Shown here piece after piece: positions 37,365 to 46,056 of a stretch of 64,000 nucleotides of DNA. Numbering within the stretch: position 1 is the stretch's first letter; the number at the start of each line of letters is the position of its first letter. The notes beneath the pieces were generated by a model. That model was not told the origin of the DNA. It ran no database searches and saw only the letters and a program-made list of their open reading frames with translations. Where the stretch lies: assembly GCF_900101755.1 (NCBI RefSeq), contig NZ_FNAE01000002.1, forward strand, positions 338,480 to 402,479. The letters are read 5' to 3'. The stretch comes from Ectopseudomonas alcaliphila. GTDB lineage: Bacteria; Pseudomonadota; Gammaproteobacteria; Pseudomonadales; Pseudomonadaceae. Both the position numbers and the translations under genes were made by a program.

Positions 37365-38807
37365 ATGAAACTCGCTTCCCTACGCGCCGACCTGCTGGCC
37401 GGCCTGACTTCGTCCTTCGCCCTGGTGCCCGAGTGCATCGCCTTCGCCCTGGTGGCCCAGGTCAACCCGCTGATGGGCCTGTACGGCGCCTTCATCATCT
37501 GCACCCTCACTGCGCTGTTCGGCGGCCGGCCCGGCATGATCTCCGGCGCCGCCGGTTCGATGGCGGTGGTGATCGTCGCCCTGGTGGTGCAGCACGGTGT
37601 GCAGTATCTGCTGGCCACGGTGCTGCTCGGCGGCCTGATCATGCTGCTGTTCGGCCTGCTGCGCCTGGGCAAGCTGATCCGCATGGTGCCGCACCCGGTG
37701 ATGTTGGGCTTCGTCAACGGCCTGGCGATCATCATCGCCCTGGCCCAGTTCGAGCACTTCCAGCATGACGGCCACTGGCTGCAGGGCAACACGCTGTACC
37801 TGATGCTCGGCCTGGTGGCGCTGACCATGCTGATCGTCTACCTGCTGCCGCGCCTGACCCGCGCCGTGCCGCCGGCGCTGGTGGCAATTCTCGGCATCGG
37901 CGCGCTGGTCTACCTGTTCGACCTGCCCACGCACACCCTGGGCGATATGGCGCAGATCGCCGGTGGCCTGCCGAGCCTGGTACTGCCGGACATTCCCTGG
38001 AACCTGGAAACCCTTGCCATCATCGCCCCCTACGCGGTGCTGATGGCCCTGGTCGGTCTGCTGGAAACCCTGCTGACGCTGAACCTGACCGACGAGATCA
38101 CCGCCACTCGCGGCCATCCGGATCGTGAGTGCGTGGCGCTCGGCGTGGCCAACATGACCTCCGGCCTGTTCGGCGGCATGGGCGGTTGCGCGATGATCGG
38201 CCAGACCATGATCAACCTTGGCTCCGGCGGTCGCGGCCGGCTGTCCGGGGTGGTCGCCGGGGTGATGATCCTGCTCTTCGTGCTGTTCCTCTCGCCACTG
38301 ATCGAGCGCATCCCGCTGGCGGCGCTGGTGGGCGTGATGTTCGTGGTGGCGCAACAGACCTTCGCCTGGGGCTCGCTGCGCGTGGCCGGCAAGGTGCCGG
38401 CCAACGACGTGCTGGTGATCGTCGCGGTGACCGCCATCACCGTCGCCACCGACCTGGCCACGGCCGTGCTCTGCGGTATCGTCATCGCCGCGCTCAACTT
38501 TGCCTGGCAGCATGCCCGCGAACTCTATGCCGACAGCGATATGCAGGCCGACGGCAGCAAGCTGTACCGCGTGCACGGCACGCTGTTCTTCGCCTCCTGC
38601 ACCACCTTCCTGGCGCAGTTCGAGCCGGCTGACGACCCACAGCAGGTGACCCTGGACTGCCGCCACCTGAGCTTCGTCGACTACTCGGCCATCGCCGCGC
38701 TGAAGACCCTGCGCGAACGCTACGAGCGCGCCGGCAAGCACCTGCGCGTGGTGCACTTGTCCGAACGCTGCAAGCAACTGCTCAAGCGCGCCGGCTCGGA
38801 CCACTGA
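37365..38807 (+). CDS. SulP family anion transporter with STAS domain (second copy)
   Basis: 480-residue membrane transporter with about ten hydrophobic segments and a C-terminal STAS domain (DCRHLSFVDYSAIAALKTL). The membrane part keeps the SulP motifs ALVPECIAFALVAQVNPL and GGMGGCAMIGQTMINLGSGG. It is of the shorter YbaR/bicarbonate-sulfate type and distinct from the copy at 24-25.6 kb. The start at 37365 follows the family N-terminus. Confidence 0.9.
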   Translation: MKLASLRADLLAGLTSSFALVPECIAFALVAQVNPLMGLYGAFIICTLTALFGGRPGMISGAAGSMAVVIVALVVQHGVQYLLATVLLGGLIMLLFGLLRLGKLIRMVPHPVMLGFVNGLAIIIALAQFEHFQHDGHWLQGNTLYLMLGLVALTMLIVYLLPRLTRAVPPALVAILGIGALVYLFDLPTHTLGDMAQIAGGLPSLVLPDIPWNLETLAIIAPYAVLMALVGLLETLLTLNLTDEITATRGHPDRECVALGVANMTSGLFGGMGGCAMIGQTMINLGSGGRGRLSGVVAGVMILLFVLFLSPLIERIPLAALVGVMFVVAQQTFAWGSLRVAGKVPANDVLVIVAVTAITVATDLATAVLCGIVIAALNFAWQHARELYADSDMQADGSKLYRVHGTLFFASCTTFLAQFEPADDPQQVTLDCRHLSFVDYSAIAALKTLRERYERAGKHLRVVHLSERCKQLLKRAGSDH

Positions 38808-38983
38808 GTCGCTGAACGCCCGGGCGCGGCCGCAATGGCGACGCCCGGCGACTATTGCTGGCAACTGTGATTGCCGTCACCTTGTTCTGTGGAGGGGTGG
38901 CAATACGCCTGCTAAGATCCGCCGCCCAACGCAAAACCGGTCGACAGGACGCGCCCGTACGGCCACGCACGCAAGGACTCAGC

Positions 38984-40480
38984 ATGAACAAGACCACCCT
39001 GGCCATTGCCATTCCCCTCGCCATCGTCGGCGCCTCCGTTGCCGGCGCCTGGTACACCGGCACCCTGGTCGAACAGCAACTGCAGGCAGCCATCAGCCAG
39101 GCCAACGCCTCGCTGACGCAGGAGGCGCCGCACCTCAACGCCCAGATGCAGTTGGTCGAGCTCGAGCAGGGCATCTTCTCCAGCCGTGCTCGCTACACCC
39201 TCAGTTTCTCTGTCGAAGCCGACGCGGCGCCGCTGACCCTGGCCTTCAGCGACAATCTCGAGCATGGCCCGTTTCCGCCCTCGCGACTGGCAGCCGGCAA
39301 GCTCGCCCCGGTCATGGCGCAGAGCCACTTCAGCCTGGAGCACAATGAGCTGACCGCGCCGCTGTTCGAAGCGGCCGGCGGCAAATCGCCGCTCACCGGC
39401 GAAGTCGCGTTGAACTACGACCAGAGCCAGAATGGTCGCATCGACCTAGCTGCGCTGCAGCACACTCACGCCGCAGGCACCCTGCGTACGTCCCCGGCCA
39501 GCCTGGACTTCAGCGGCTCCAGCGACAGGAAGCACATCAGCGCCAGCGGGCAGCTGGCCGAGATGGATTTCCACTTCGCCGAGAGCAACCGCGGTGGGCC
39601 GATCAGCGTGCAGCTGCGTGACCTGAGCCTGCAGGCCGACAAACAGGAAAACGCCAACGGCTTTGCTCTGGGCCCCAGTTCGGCCACGATCAAGCGCGTG
39701 ATGATCCAGTCCTCGCAGGATCTGCAGATCGAACTGCAGGACGCGGTGGTCGAGGAAGCCCTGACCCAGAACGGCAGCAGCCTGGACCAGAGCGTTGCCT
39801 ATCGCGTCGGCCAGGTACTGGTGCAGGAGCAGAACGTCGGCGGCGTGAAGCTGGCCATCAGCGCCCGCCACATCGACGAGGCCGCATTCAAGGCGCTCAA
39901 GGACGCCTATAACCAGCTGCTGCTGAGCAGCTTGGAAGGTCAGGAGCCTGGCAGCGACACCGAGGAAGAATTCAAAGGCCTCGCCCTGGCCCTGTTGGAA
40001 GGCGCCCCGGTGCTGGCCCTGGACGAGTTCTCGCTGAATACCGCCAACGGCCAGGGCAAGGCCGCGCTGTCGTTCAACCTGCGCAAGCCGGCAGAAGACG
40101 CCAGCAGCCCGGAGGAAATGGCACAGAGCGCACTGGCTGCGCTGCAGGCCGATATCAAGCTGGACAAGGCGGTGATCGGCGACCTGGCCACGGTTCAGGG
40201 CACCCTGGAAGGCGCAGCCAGTGGCGGCGCCGACTCGCAAGCCATTGCCCAGCAGGCGCAAATGATGACCGAGATGTTCAGCGGCATGGCGCTGGCGTCG
40301 CAGTGGGTAGTGGAAGATGGCAATGCCCTGCGCGGCTCGCTGGCCTATGCGGACGACAAGGTGACCTTCAACGGCAAGGCCATGAGCGTGGCCGAGTTCA
40401 TGGCTTTCGCCACGGGCGGTGGCATGGGTATGAGCGGTCTGGGCGATGACAGCGAACAGGAGCAATACGGCCTGGAGTAA
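38984..40480 (+). CDS. YdgA/DUF945 family envelope protein
   Basis: 498-residue protein anchored by one N-terminal membrane segment (IAIPLAIVGASVAGAWYTG) with the rest outside the membrane. The long alternating beta-rich body matches the DUF945/YdgA family, whose role in the envelope is unclear. The C-terminus is Gly/Met-rich and acidic. The start at 38984 has aagga upstream. A terminator follows. Confidence 0.85.
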   Translation: MNKTTLAIAIPLAIVGASVAGAWYTGTLVEQQLQAAISQANASLTQEAPHLNAQMQLVELEQGIFSSRARYTLSFSVEADAAPLTLAFSDNLEHGPFPPSRLAAGKLAPVMAQSHFSLEHNELTAPLFEAAGGKSPLTGEVALNYDQSQNGRIDLAALQHTHAAGTLRTSPASLDFSGSSDRKHISASGQLAEMDFHFAESNRGGPISVQLRDLSLQADKQENANGFALGPSSATIKRVMIQSSQDLQIELQDAVVEEALTQNGSSLDQSVAYRVGQVLVQEQNVGGVKLAISARHIDEAAFKALKDAYNQLLLSSLEGQEPGSDTEEEFKGLALALLEGAPVLALDEFSLNTANGQGKAALSFNLRKPAEDASSPEEMAQSALAALQADIKLDKAVIGDLATVQGTLEGAASGGADSQAIAQQAQMMTEMFSGMALASQWVVEDGNALRGSLAYADDKVTFNGKAMSVAEFMAFATGGGMGMSGLGDDSEQEQYGLE

Positions 40481-40494
40481 ACCCCGGCCACCTG

Positions 40495-40530
40495 CAAACG
40501 CTCGCTGAATGCGGGCGTTTGTGTTTTTGC
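40495..40530 (+). terminator. Intrinsic terminator after the DUF945 gene
   Basis: caaacgctcgc (40495-40505) and gcgggcgtttg (40511-40521) form an 11-bp stem with one G-U pair, then gtttttgc. Confidence 0.8.
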
Positions 40531-40613
40531 TCGGGTTAGCCACTGCATCAGACAATTCTCAAGTATCGCTGCGCTCAACCCAGGCCACCGAGTTATCGGC
40601 TGTGACACGCGCA

Positions 40614-40654
40614 TGAAAAAGCCGCTGGCGGATCACTCCGTCAGCGGCTTTTTC
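40614..40654. terminator. Bidirectional terminator after trpA
   Basis: gaaaaagccgctg pairs with cagcggctttttc; the flanking A- and T-tracts allow termination in both directions. It lies 18 bases beyond the trpA stop. Confidence 0.85.
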
Positions 40655-40671
40655 GTAGCCAGAGAGGGGTG

Positions 40672-41481
40672 TCAGCGACGCGCGTTGCGCACCCCTTCGG
40701 CCAGTTCGCGGCACAGGCCGAGCACGCCGTCGATGGCCTGCTGCGGGCTTTGCGCCTCGGCGATCTTGTCGATCAGCGCCGAGCCGACCACCGCGCCCTC
40801 GGCGCGCTTGGCCACTTCAGCGGCGTGTTCCGGGGTGCGGATGCCGAAGCCGATGCACAGTGGCAGGTCGGTGTGGCGGCGCAGGCGCGCCACGGCTTCC
40901 TCGACGTGATCCATGGTCGCTGCTCCGGCGCCGGTGACGCCGGCCACCGACACGTAGTAGACGAAGCCGGAGCTGCCAGCCAGCACGGTGGGCAGGCGGT
41001 CGTCGTCGGTGGTCGGCGTGGTCAGGCGGATGAAGTCGATTCCGGCGCTCTGCGCGGGCTCGCACAGCTCGTCGTTGTGCTCTGGCGGTAGGTCGACCAC
41101 GATCAGGCCGTCGACGCCAGCGGCCTTGGCATCGGCGATGAAGCGCTCCACGCCATAGACGAAGATCGGGTTGTAGTAGCCCATCAGCACCAGTGGCGTG
41201 CTCTGGTTGCCCTCACGGAATTCGCGAACCATCTGCAGCGTCTGCTGCATGCCCTGCTTGCCGGCCAGCGCGCGGATATTGGCGAGCTGGATGGCCGGGC
41301 CGTCGGCCATCGGGTCGGTGAACGGCATGCCCAGCTCGATCACGTCGGCGCCGGCTTCCGGCAGGCCCTTGAGGATGCTCAGCGAGGTGGCGTAGTCGGG
41401 GTCACCGGCAGTGATGAAGGTGACCAGCGCGGCGCGGTTTTCCTGCTTGAGTTCGGCGAAACGGTTCTGCAGGCGGCTCAT
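40672..41481 (-). CDS. trpA: Tryptophan synthase alpha chain
   Basis: 269-residue TIM-barrel subunit that releases indole from indole-glycerol phosphate. The catalytic residues are E49 (VIELGMPF) and D60 (DPMAD), the same numbering as the Salmonella enzyme. The start overlaps the trpB stop as ATGA (41478-41481), so the pair is translationally coupled. Complete. Confidence 0.97.
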   Translation of the reverse strand: MSRLQNRFAELKQENRAALVTFITAGDPDYATSLSILKGLPEAGADVIELGMPFTDPMADGPAIQLANIRALAGKQGMQQTLQMVREFREGNQSTPLVLMGYYNPIFVYGVERFIADAKAAGVDGLIVVDLPPEHNDELCEPAQSAGIDFIRLTTPTTDDDRLPTVLAGSSGFVYYVSVAGVTGAGAATMDHVEEAVARLRRHTDLPLCIGFGIRTPEHAAEVAKRAEGAVVGSALIDKIAEAQSPQQAIDGVLGLCRELAEGVRNARR

Positions 41482-42692
41482 GCGTGCTTCTCCTGGTTGT
41501 CCTGCATGTGGTGCATCACGGTCTGCATGTCCTTGTCGCCACGACCGGACAGGTTGATCACCATCAGGTGATCCTTGGGCAGCTTGGGTGCGCGCTTGAA
41601 GGCTTCGGCCAGCGCGTGGGCGCTTTCCAGGGCCGGGATGATGCCCTCCAGACGGCAGCACTGATGGAAGGCTTCGAGGGCTTCGTCATCGCTGATCGGC
41701 ACGTATTCGACGCGCTTGATCTCGTGCAACCAGGCGTGTTCCGGGCCGACGCCGGGGTAGTCGAGGCCGGCGGAAATCGAGTGGGCATCGGTGATCTGGC
41801 CGTCGTCGTCCTGCAGCAGGAAGGTGCGGTTGCCGTGCAGCACGCCCGGCGCGCCACCGGCCATGCTCGCCGCATGCTTGCCGGTGTCGATGCCGTGGCC
41901 GGCCGCCTCGACGCCGACGATCTGCACGCCGCTGTCGTCGAGGAAGGGGTGGAACAGGCCGATGGCGTTGGAACCGCCGCCGATGCAGGCCACCAGCGAG
42001 TCGGGCAGGCGTCCTTCCTTCTCGAGGATCTGCTCACGTACTTCGTTGCCGATCACCGACTGGAAGTCGCGCACCATGGCCGGATACGGGTGCGGGCCGG
42101 CAGCGGTGCCGATCAGGTAGAAGGTGTTGTGAACGTTGGTCACCCAGTCGCGCAGGGCCTCGTTCATCGCGTCCTTGAGGGTGCCGGTGCCGGCGGTGAC
42201 CGGGATCACCTCGGCGCCGAGCAGCTTCATACGGAAGACGTTGGCCTGCTGGCGGTCGATATCGGTGGTGCCCATGTACACCACGCACTGCATGCCGAAG
42301 CGCGCGGCCACGGTGGCGGTGGCCACGCCGTGCATGCCGGCGCCGGTCTCGGCGATGATGCGCTGCTTGCCCATGCGCTTGGCCAGGAGGATCTGGCCGA
42401 TGCAGTTGTTGATCTTGTGCGCGCCGGTGTGATTGAGGTCTTCGCGCTTGAGGTAGATCTTCGCCCCGCCGAAGTGCTCGGAGAGGCGTTCGGCGTAATA
42501 CAGCGGGCTGGCGCGGCCGATGTAGTCGCGCTGGAAGTAGGCCAGCTCTTCGAGGAAGGCCGGATCGCTCTTGGCCTTTTCGTATTCGGCGGCCAGCGAG
42601 TTGATCAGCGGCATCAGGGTTTCGGCGACGAACTGGCCACCGAAGCGACCGAACAGGCCGCGAGTGTCGGGGCCGGTGCGAAATGAGGTCAT
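41478..42692 (-). CDS. trpB: Tryptophan synthase beta chain
   Basis: 404-residue PLP enzyme joining indole to serine. The PLP lysine is K93 in HTGAHKINN; the phosphate-binding GGGSNAIG is also seen. In Pseudomonas trpBA is activated by TrpI with indole-glycerol phosphate; a TrpI-type gene lies nearby but is separated by another gene. Complete, normal length. Confidence 0.97.
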   Translation of the reverse strand: MTSFRTGPDTRGLFGRFGGQFVAETLMPLINSLAAEYEKAKSDPAFLEELAYFQRDYIGRASPLYYAERLSEHFGGAKIYLKREDLNHTGAHKINNCIGQILLAKRMGKQRIIAETGAGMHGVATATVAARFGMQCVVYMGTTDIDRQQANVFRMKLLGAEVIPVTAGTGTLKDAMNEALRDWVTNVHNTFYLIGTAAGPHPYPAMVRDFQSVIGNEVREQILEKEGRLPDSLVACIGGGSNAIGLFHPFLDDSGVQIVGVEAAGHGIDTGKHAASMAGGAPGVLHGNRTFLLQDDDGQITDAHSISAGLDYPGVGPEHAWLHEIKRVEYVPISDDEALEAFHQCCRLEGIIPALESAHALAEAFKRAPKLPKDHLMVINLSGRGDKDMQTVMHHMQDNQEKHA

Positions 42693-42746
42693 GGTGTGCT
42701 CCTTGTCGACAGCGCTTGGCTGGCAGGGCGAGTGGACGATGGGGTT

Positions 42747-42752
42747 ATTCTA
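42747..42752 (-). promoter_or_regulatory. Candidate -10 element of the trpBA promoter
   Basis: Read on the minus strand the bases are tagaat, preceded by a poor -35, as expected for an activator-dependent promoter. Transcription would start near 42740, about 48 bases before trpB. TrpI sites should lie just beyond, around 42760-42810, within an AT-rich stretch. Confidence 0.4.
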
Positions 42753-42931
42753 TCCCCATGAGGCGCGGCGAAAAGCGAATTGATTGAGACTATTCGTTAG
42801 AAAAACTCACAAATAGAACGGCCTGCTGGAGTGATACGCCGCACATGGCCGCCAACCGGGCAGAACTCGGCGCGGCCAAATCAGTCCCAAGCGCAGGCGG
42901 CATGGGCGCCGTCCCACAGGGAGACACACGC

Positions 42932-43429
42932 ATGCACAAGGTAATGGCTGTAGGCGCGCTCTGCGCGGCACTGGCAACGACGGCCCAGGCCGAGACTCTG
43001 GAACTCGATGGCATCGGTAATACCCGCGATGTGGCGTGCAAAGGTCAGGATGTCAGCATCACCGGCAACGCCAACCACTTCCGCTTGAGTGGCGACTGCG
43101 GGCGGGTCGAGGTGCACGGTTCCGAACATGTGATCAGTATGGGCAAAGTCTCCAGCCTGGAGGTGACCGGCGGGGAGAATCAGATCGAAGCCGAGCGAGT
43201 CGCAGGCCTGGATGTGAGCGGTGCCGATCACCGGATCACGGCCCGGGTGCAGGGCGACGGAGAGCAACCCGCGCCAGTCGTGCTGTATGGCGGCGGCAAC
43301 GTACTGACGCTCGATCTGCAGGGGCCGGTGCGGCTGGAGGTCAACGGTATCGGCCAGCAGGTGACCTGGCGCGGCGACGATCCGACTGTCGAAACCAGTG
43401 GCGGCGAGCACCGCATCCAGCGCCAGTGA
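42932..43429 (+). CDS. DUF3060-type exported protein between trpB and trpI
   Basis: 165-residue exported protein with a signal peptide (KVMAVGALCAALATTAQA). The body repeats a short pattern (ITGNANHF, VHGSEHVI, VTGGENQIE, VSGADHRIT) like a small beta-helix, the look of DUF3060 proteins. Two cysteines occur early. No enzymatic motif. It is transcribed with trpI, 74 bases upstream of it, and sits between trpI and its expected target trpBA. The start at 42932 has cagggag ahead. Confidence 0.75.
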   Translation: MHKVMAVGALCAALATTAQAETLELDGIGNTRDVACKGQDVSITGNANHFRLSGDCGRVEVHGSEHVISMGKVSSLEVTGGENQIEAERVAGLDVSGADHRITARVQGDGEQPAPVVLYGGGNVLTLDLQGPVRLEVNGIGQQVTWRGDDPTVETSGGEHRIQRQ

Positions 43430-43503
43430 GCATCCGGCTGGTTGGCGCCCCAGTTGGAACGTGATTAGATGCGCCTGACCTGTCAGGAAAAATCACCTCT
43501 CCC

Positions 43504-44382
43504 ATGAGCCGAGACCTGCCCCCACTCAATGCCCTGCGTGCCTTCGAGGCGGCGGCGCGCCTGCAGAGCGTCAGCCGCGCCGCCGAGGAGCTGCACGTCA
43601 CCCACGGGGCGGTCAGCCGGCAGATTCGTGTACTCGAAGAGCAGCTGGGCCTTGGCCTGTTCGACAAGGATGGTCGTGGCGTCAAGCTCACTGCCGCCGG
43701 CGTACGCCTGCGCGATGTCGCCTCGGAAGCCTTCGAGCGCCTGCGCGACACCTGCGCCACGCTGCGCCGCGAAACCGAGGAGCGTCCCTTCGTGCTCGGC
43801 TGCCCCGGCAGTCTGCTGGCGCGCTGGTTCATCCCGCGCCTGGATCGCCTGCAGCGCGAACTGCCCGAGCTGCGCCTGCAGCTGTCGGCCAGCCAGGGCG
43901 AGCTGGACCCGCGCAGCGCCGAGGTGGATGCCACCCTGCTGTTCGCCGAGCCGCCCTGGCCGGTTGACATGCAGGTGTTCGAGCTGGCGCCAGAGCGCAT
44001 CGGCCCGGTGCTCAGCCCGCGCTACGCCAATCACGCGCAACTGGCCGCGAACACTGCCGAAGCGCTGTACGCCGAGCCGCTGCTGCATACCACCTCGCGC
44101 CCGCAGGCCTGGCCACAGTGGGCGCAGGCCCAGGGCTTGACGACCGGGAGGCTGCAACAGGGCCAGGGTTTCGAGCATCTCTACTACCTGCTGGAGGCGG
44201 CGGCGGCCGGGCTTGGCGTGGCCATCGCGCCAGAAACGCTGGTGGCCGACGACTTGCGAGCCGGTCGCCTGGTGGCGCCCTGGGGCTTCGTCGAGACCAG
44301 CGGCTGCCTGGCGCTGTGGACACGCCGCGCCGACCCACGCAGCGAGCGCCTGGCGCACTGGTTGAGGCGTGAGCTGGTGTAA
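43504..44382 (+). CDS. trpI: LysR-type activator of trpBA, TrpI
   Basis: 292-residue LysR regulator whose N-terminus ([20 protein letters not shown], then [17 protein letters not shown]) and the segment [22 protein letters not shown] closely match P. aeruginosa TrpI as I remember it. TrpI activates trpBA in response to indole-glycerol phosphate. Unlike the usual head-to-head layout, a DUF3060 gene separates it from trpB. Confidence 0.9.
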   Translation: MSRDLPPLNALRAFEAAARLQSVSRAAEELHVTHGAVSRQIRVLEEQLGLGLFDKDGRGVKLTAAGVRLRDVASEAFERLRDTCATLRRETEERPFVLGCPGSLLARWFIPRLDRLQRELPELRLQLSASQGELDPRSAEVDATLLFAEPPWPVDMQVFELAPERIGPVLSPRYANHAQLAANTAEALYAEPLLHTTSRPQAWPQWAQAQGLTTGRLQQGQGFEHLYYLLEAAAAGLGVAIAPETLVADDLRAGRLVAPWGFVETSGCLALWTRRADPRSERLAHWLRRELV

Positions 44383-44417
44383 CGCCGGCGATGTTGCCAA
44401 GTCGGCTCGGCAAAGAT

Positions 44418-44436
44418 GACAATGCAATTCATTGTC
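44418..44436. promoter_or_regulatory. Fur box upstream of the FecI-type sigma gene
   Basis: gacaatgcaattcattgtc is a 19-base near-perfect dyad of the Fur type with aat/att half-site cores. It lies 22 bases upstream of the sigma factor start, implying iron repression of the whole signalling island. Confidence 0.7.
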
Positions 44437-44457
44437 ATTTGAGATGAAATTCGCTCC

Positions 44458-44964
44458 ATGTCCGCCGACGCTCAGGTGCTGCACACCCTCTACCGTGACC
44501 ATCACAACTGGCTGCAAGGCTGGCTGCGGCGGCGCCTGGGCAATGGTTGCGATGCTGCCGACCTGGCGCAGGACACCTTCGTGCGTCTGCTACGTGCCGG
44601 CAATGCCGCGAGCATCCGTGAGCCGCGCGACTACCTGGCCACCGTGGCGCGCGGGCTGATGGTCGATTTCCTGCGGCGGCGCTCGCTGGAGCAGGCGTAT
44701 CTGGAAGCGCTGGTCAGTCAGCCCGAAGCCGAGCAACCCAGCGCCGAACAGCAAGCCCTGCTGCTGGAAGCGCTGATGGAGGTCGACCGCATGCTCGCCG
44801 GCCTTGGCCGCACGGTTCGCGAGGTGTTCATCCTGTCCCAGCTCGACGGCCTCACCTACGTGCAGATCGCTGCCCGCCTGGGTATTTCCCTGCGTAGCGT
44901 GAACAACTACATGGCCCGCGCGGTAGAGCATTGCTGCCTGCTGCAGGCCGGCTGGCAGTCGTGA
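44458..44964 (+). CDS. FecI-type extracytoplasmic-function sigma factor
   Basis: 168-residue ECF sigma factor of the iron-starvation group. Region 2 (DLAQDTFVRLLRAGNA... DYLATVARGLMVDFLRRR) and region 4 (REVFILSQLDGLTYVQIAARLGISLRSVNNYMARAVEHC) are both visible. It is followed with a GTGA overlap by its anti-sigma gene and then a receptor with a signalling domain, the FecI-FecR-FecA architecture. The likely target is the receptor promoter. Confidence 0.93.
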   Translation: MSADAQVLHTLYRDHHNWLQGWLRRRLGNGCDAADLAQDTFVRLLRAGNAASIREPRDYLATVARGLMVDFLRRRSLEQAYLEALVSQPEAEQPSAEQQALLLEALMEVDRMLAGLGRTVREVFILSQLDGLTYVQIAARLGISLRSVNNYMARAVEHCCLLQAGWQS

Positions 44965-45905
44965 ACGAGGCCCAGCGCGCCGCGCTCAAGGCTGCCAGTG
45001 GCTGGTATGCGCGGCTCTGTTCCGGCGCTAGCGATGCCAGCGAGCAGCAGGCCTGGCAACACTGGTACGACGCCGACGAGCAGCATCGTCAGGCCTGGCA
45101 ACAGGTCGAGATGCTGCGTGAACAAATGGGCCTGCTGCCCGGCCCCATCGCATCGTCGACCCTGCGTGGCGTCGACCACGGCCGTCGCCGCTTGCTCGGC
45201 AGCCTGGCAGTGGTCGGCCTGGCATTGCCGCTGGGCTGGTTCGCCTGGCACAGCGATACCCGTCGCTACTGGCTGGCCGACTACCGCAGCGATGTGGGCG
45301 AGCGCCGGCAGTGGCAGCTCAGTGACGGCAGCCAACTGATGCTGGGCACGGCCAGTGCTGCGCAGTGGCATACCGACGGGCAGCGCCGGCTGCTGCGTCT
45401 GGTCAGTGGCGAGGCGATGATCGACAGCCCGAACGAGACGCGGCCACTGCTGGTGGAAACCCGACATGGCCTGGTGCGCTGCCAGGGCGCACGTTTCTGT
45501 GTGCGCAGCGATGAGCAGAGCAGCCAGGTCGCGGTGCTGGAGCAGCGCGTGGAAGTCGCGCCATTGCACGATCTGCAGGCCATGCAACCTCTCGCTGCCG
45601 GGCAGCAGCTACGCTTCGATGTCGAGCGCCTGGGGCCGCAGCGGCCCAACGATGCCGCTACGGCGGCCTGGACCCAGGGCAGCCTGATCGCCCTCGACCA
45701 GCCGCTGGGTGAAGTGATCGCCGAATTGGCGCGCTATCGCCATGGCGTGCTGCGCCTCGACCCGGCACTGGCCGGCTTGAAGGTATCCGGCAGTTTCCCC
45801 CTGGCCGACACCGACCGCGCCCTGGCGGCGCTGGAGCACAGCTTCCCGTTGCGCGTGGTAAGGCGCAGCGACTATTGGCTGACACTGGTGCCGCGCGGCG
45901 TGTGA
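44961..45905 (+). CDS. FecR-type anti-sigma factor/sensor
   Basis: 314-residue inner-membrane regulator. The N-terminal cytoplasmic part (residues 1-73) would hold the sigma factor, a membrane segment lies at about 75-97, and the periplasmic FecR domain follows (WQLSDGSQLMLG, HGLVRCQGARFCVRS), with an STN-like C-terminus. The start is GTG, overlapping the sigma stop (44961-44964). It relays the signal from the receptor to the sigma factor. Confidence 0.93.
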   Translation: MNEAQRAALKAASGWYARLCSGASDASEQQAWQHWYDADEQHRQAWQQVEMLREQMGLLPGPIASSTLRGVDHGRRRLLGSLAVVGLALPLGWFAWHSDTRRYWLADYRSDVGERRQWQLSDGSQLMLGTASAAQWHTDGQRRLLRLVSGEAMIDSPNETRPLLVETRHGLVRCQGARFCVRSDEQSSQVAVLEQRVEVAPLHDLQAMQPLAAGQQLRFDVERLGPQRPNDAATAAWTQGSLIALDQPLGEVIAELARYRHGVLRLDPALAGLKVSGSFPLADTDRALAALEHSFPLRVVRRSDYWLTLVPRGV

Positions 45906-46056
45906 GATCAGCGCAGAGCGGAAAATGATGACCCTGTAGGAGCGGGCACTCTGTCGCACCACTGCGAGGAAATTTTCCAGCGTTTGCACTTTTTGCCGCG
46001 CTGTTTCGACCCTTCCTGCAGACAATCACTCCGCAGTCTGCTGCCAGGGAATCTGC

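Noticed and set aside
45935..45957. Partial REP-like sequence tgtaggagcgggc
   Set aside because: Only one arm is visible and no inverted partner was found nearby.
45968..45996. FecI-type promoter (ggaaat plus downstream element) before the receptor gene
   Set aside because: The -35-like ggaaat is present, but no convincing -10 partner follows at the right spacing, so I mention it only as a possibility in the receptor entry.
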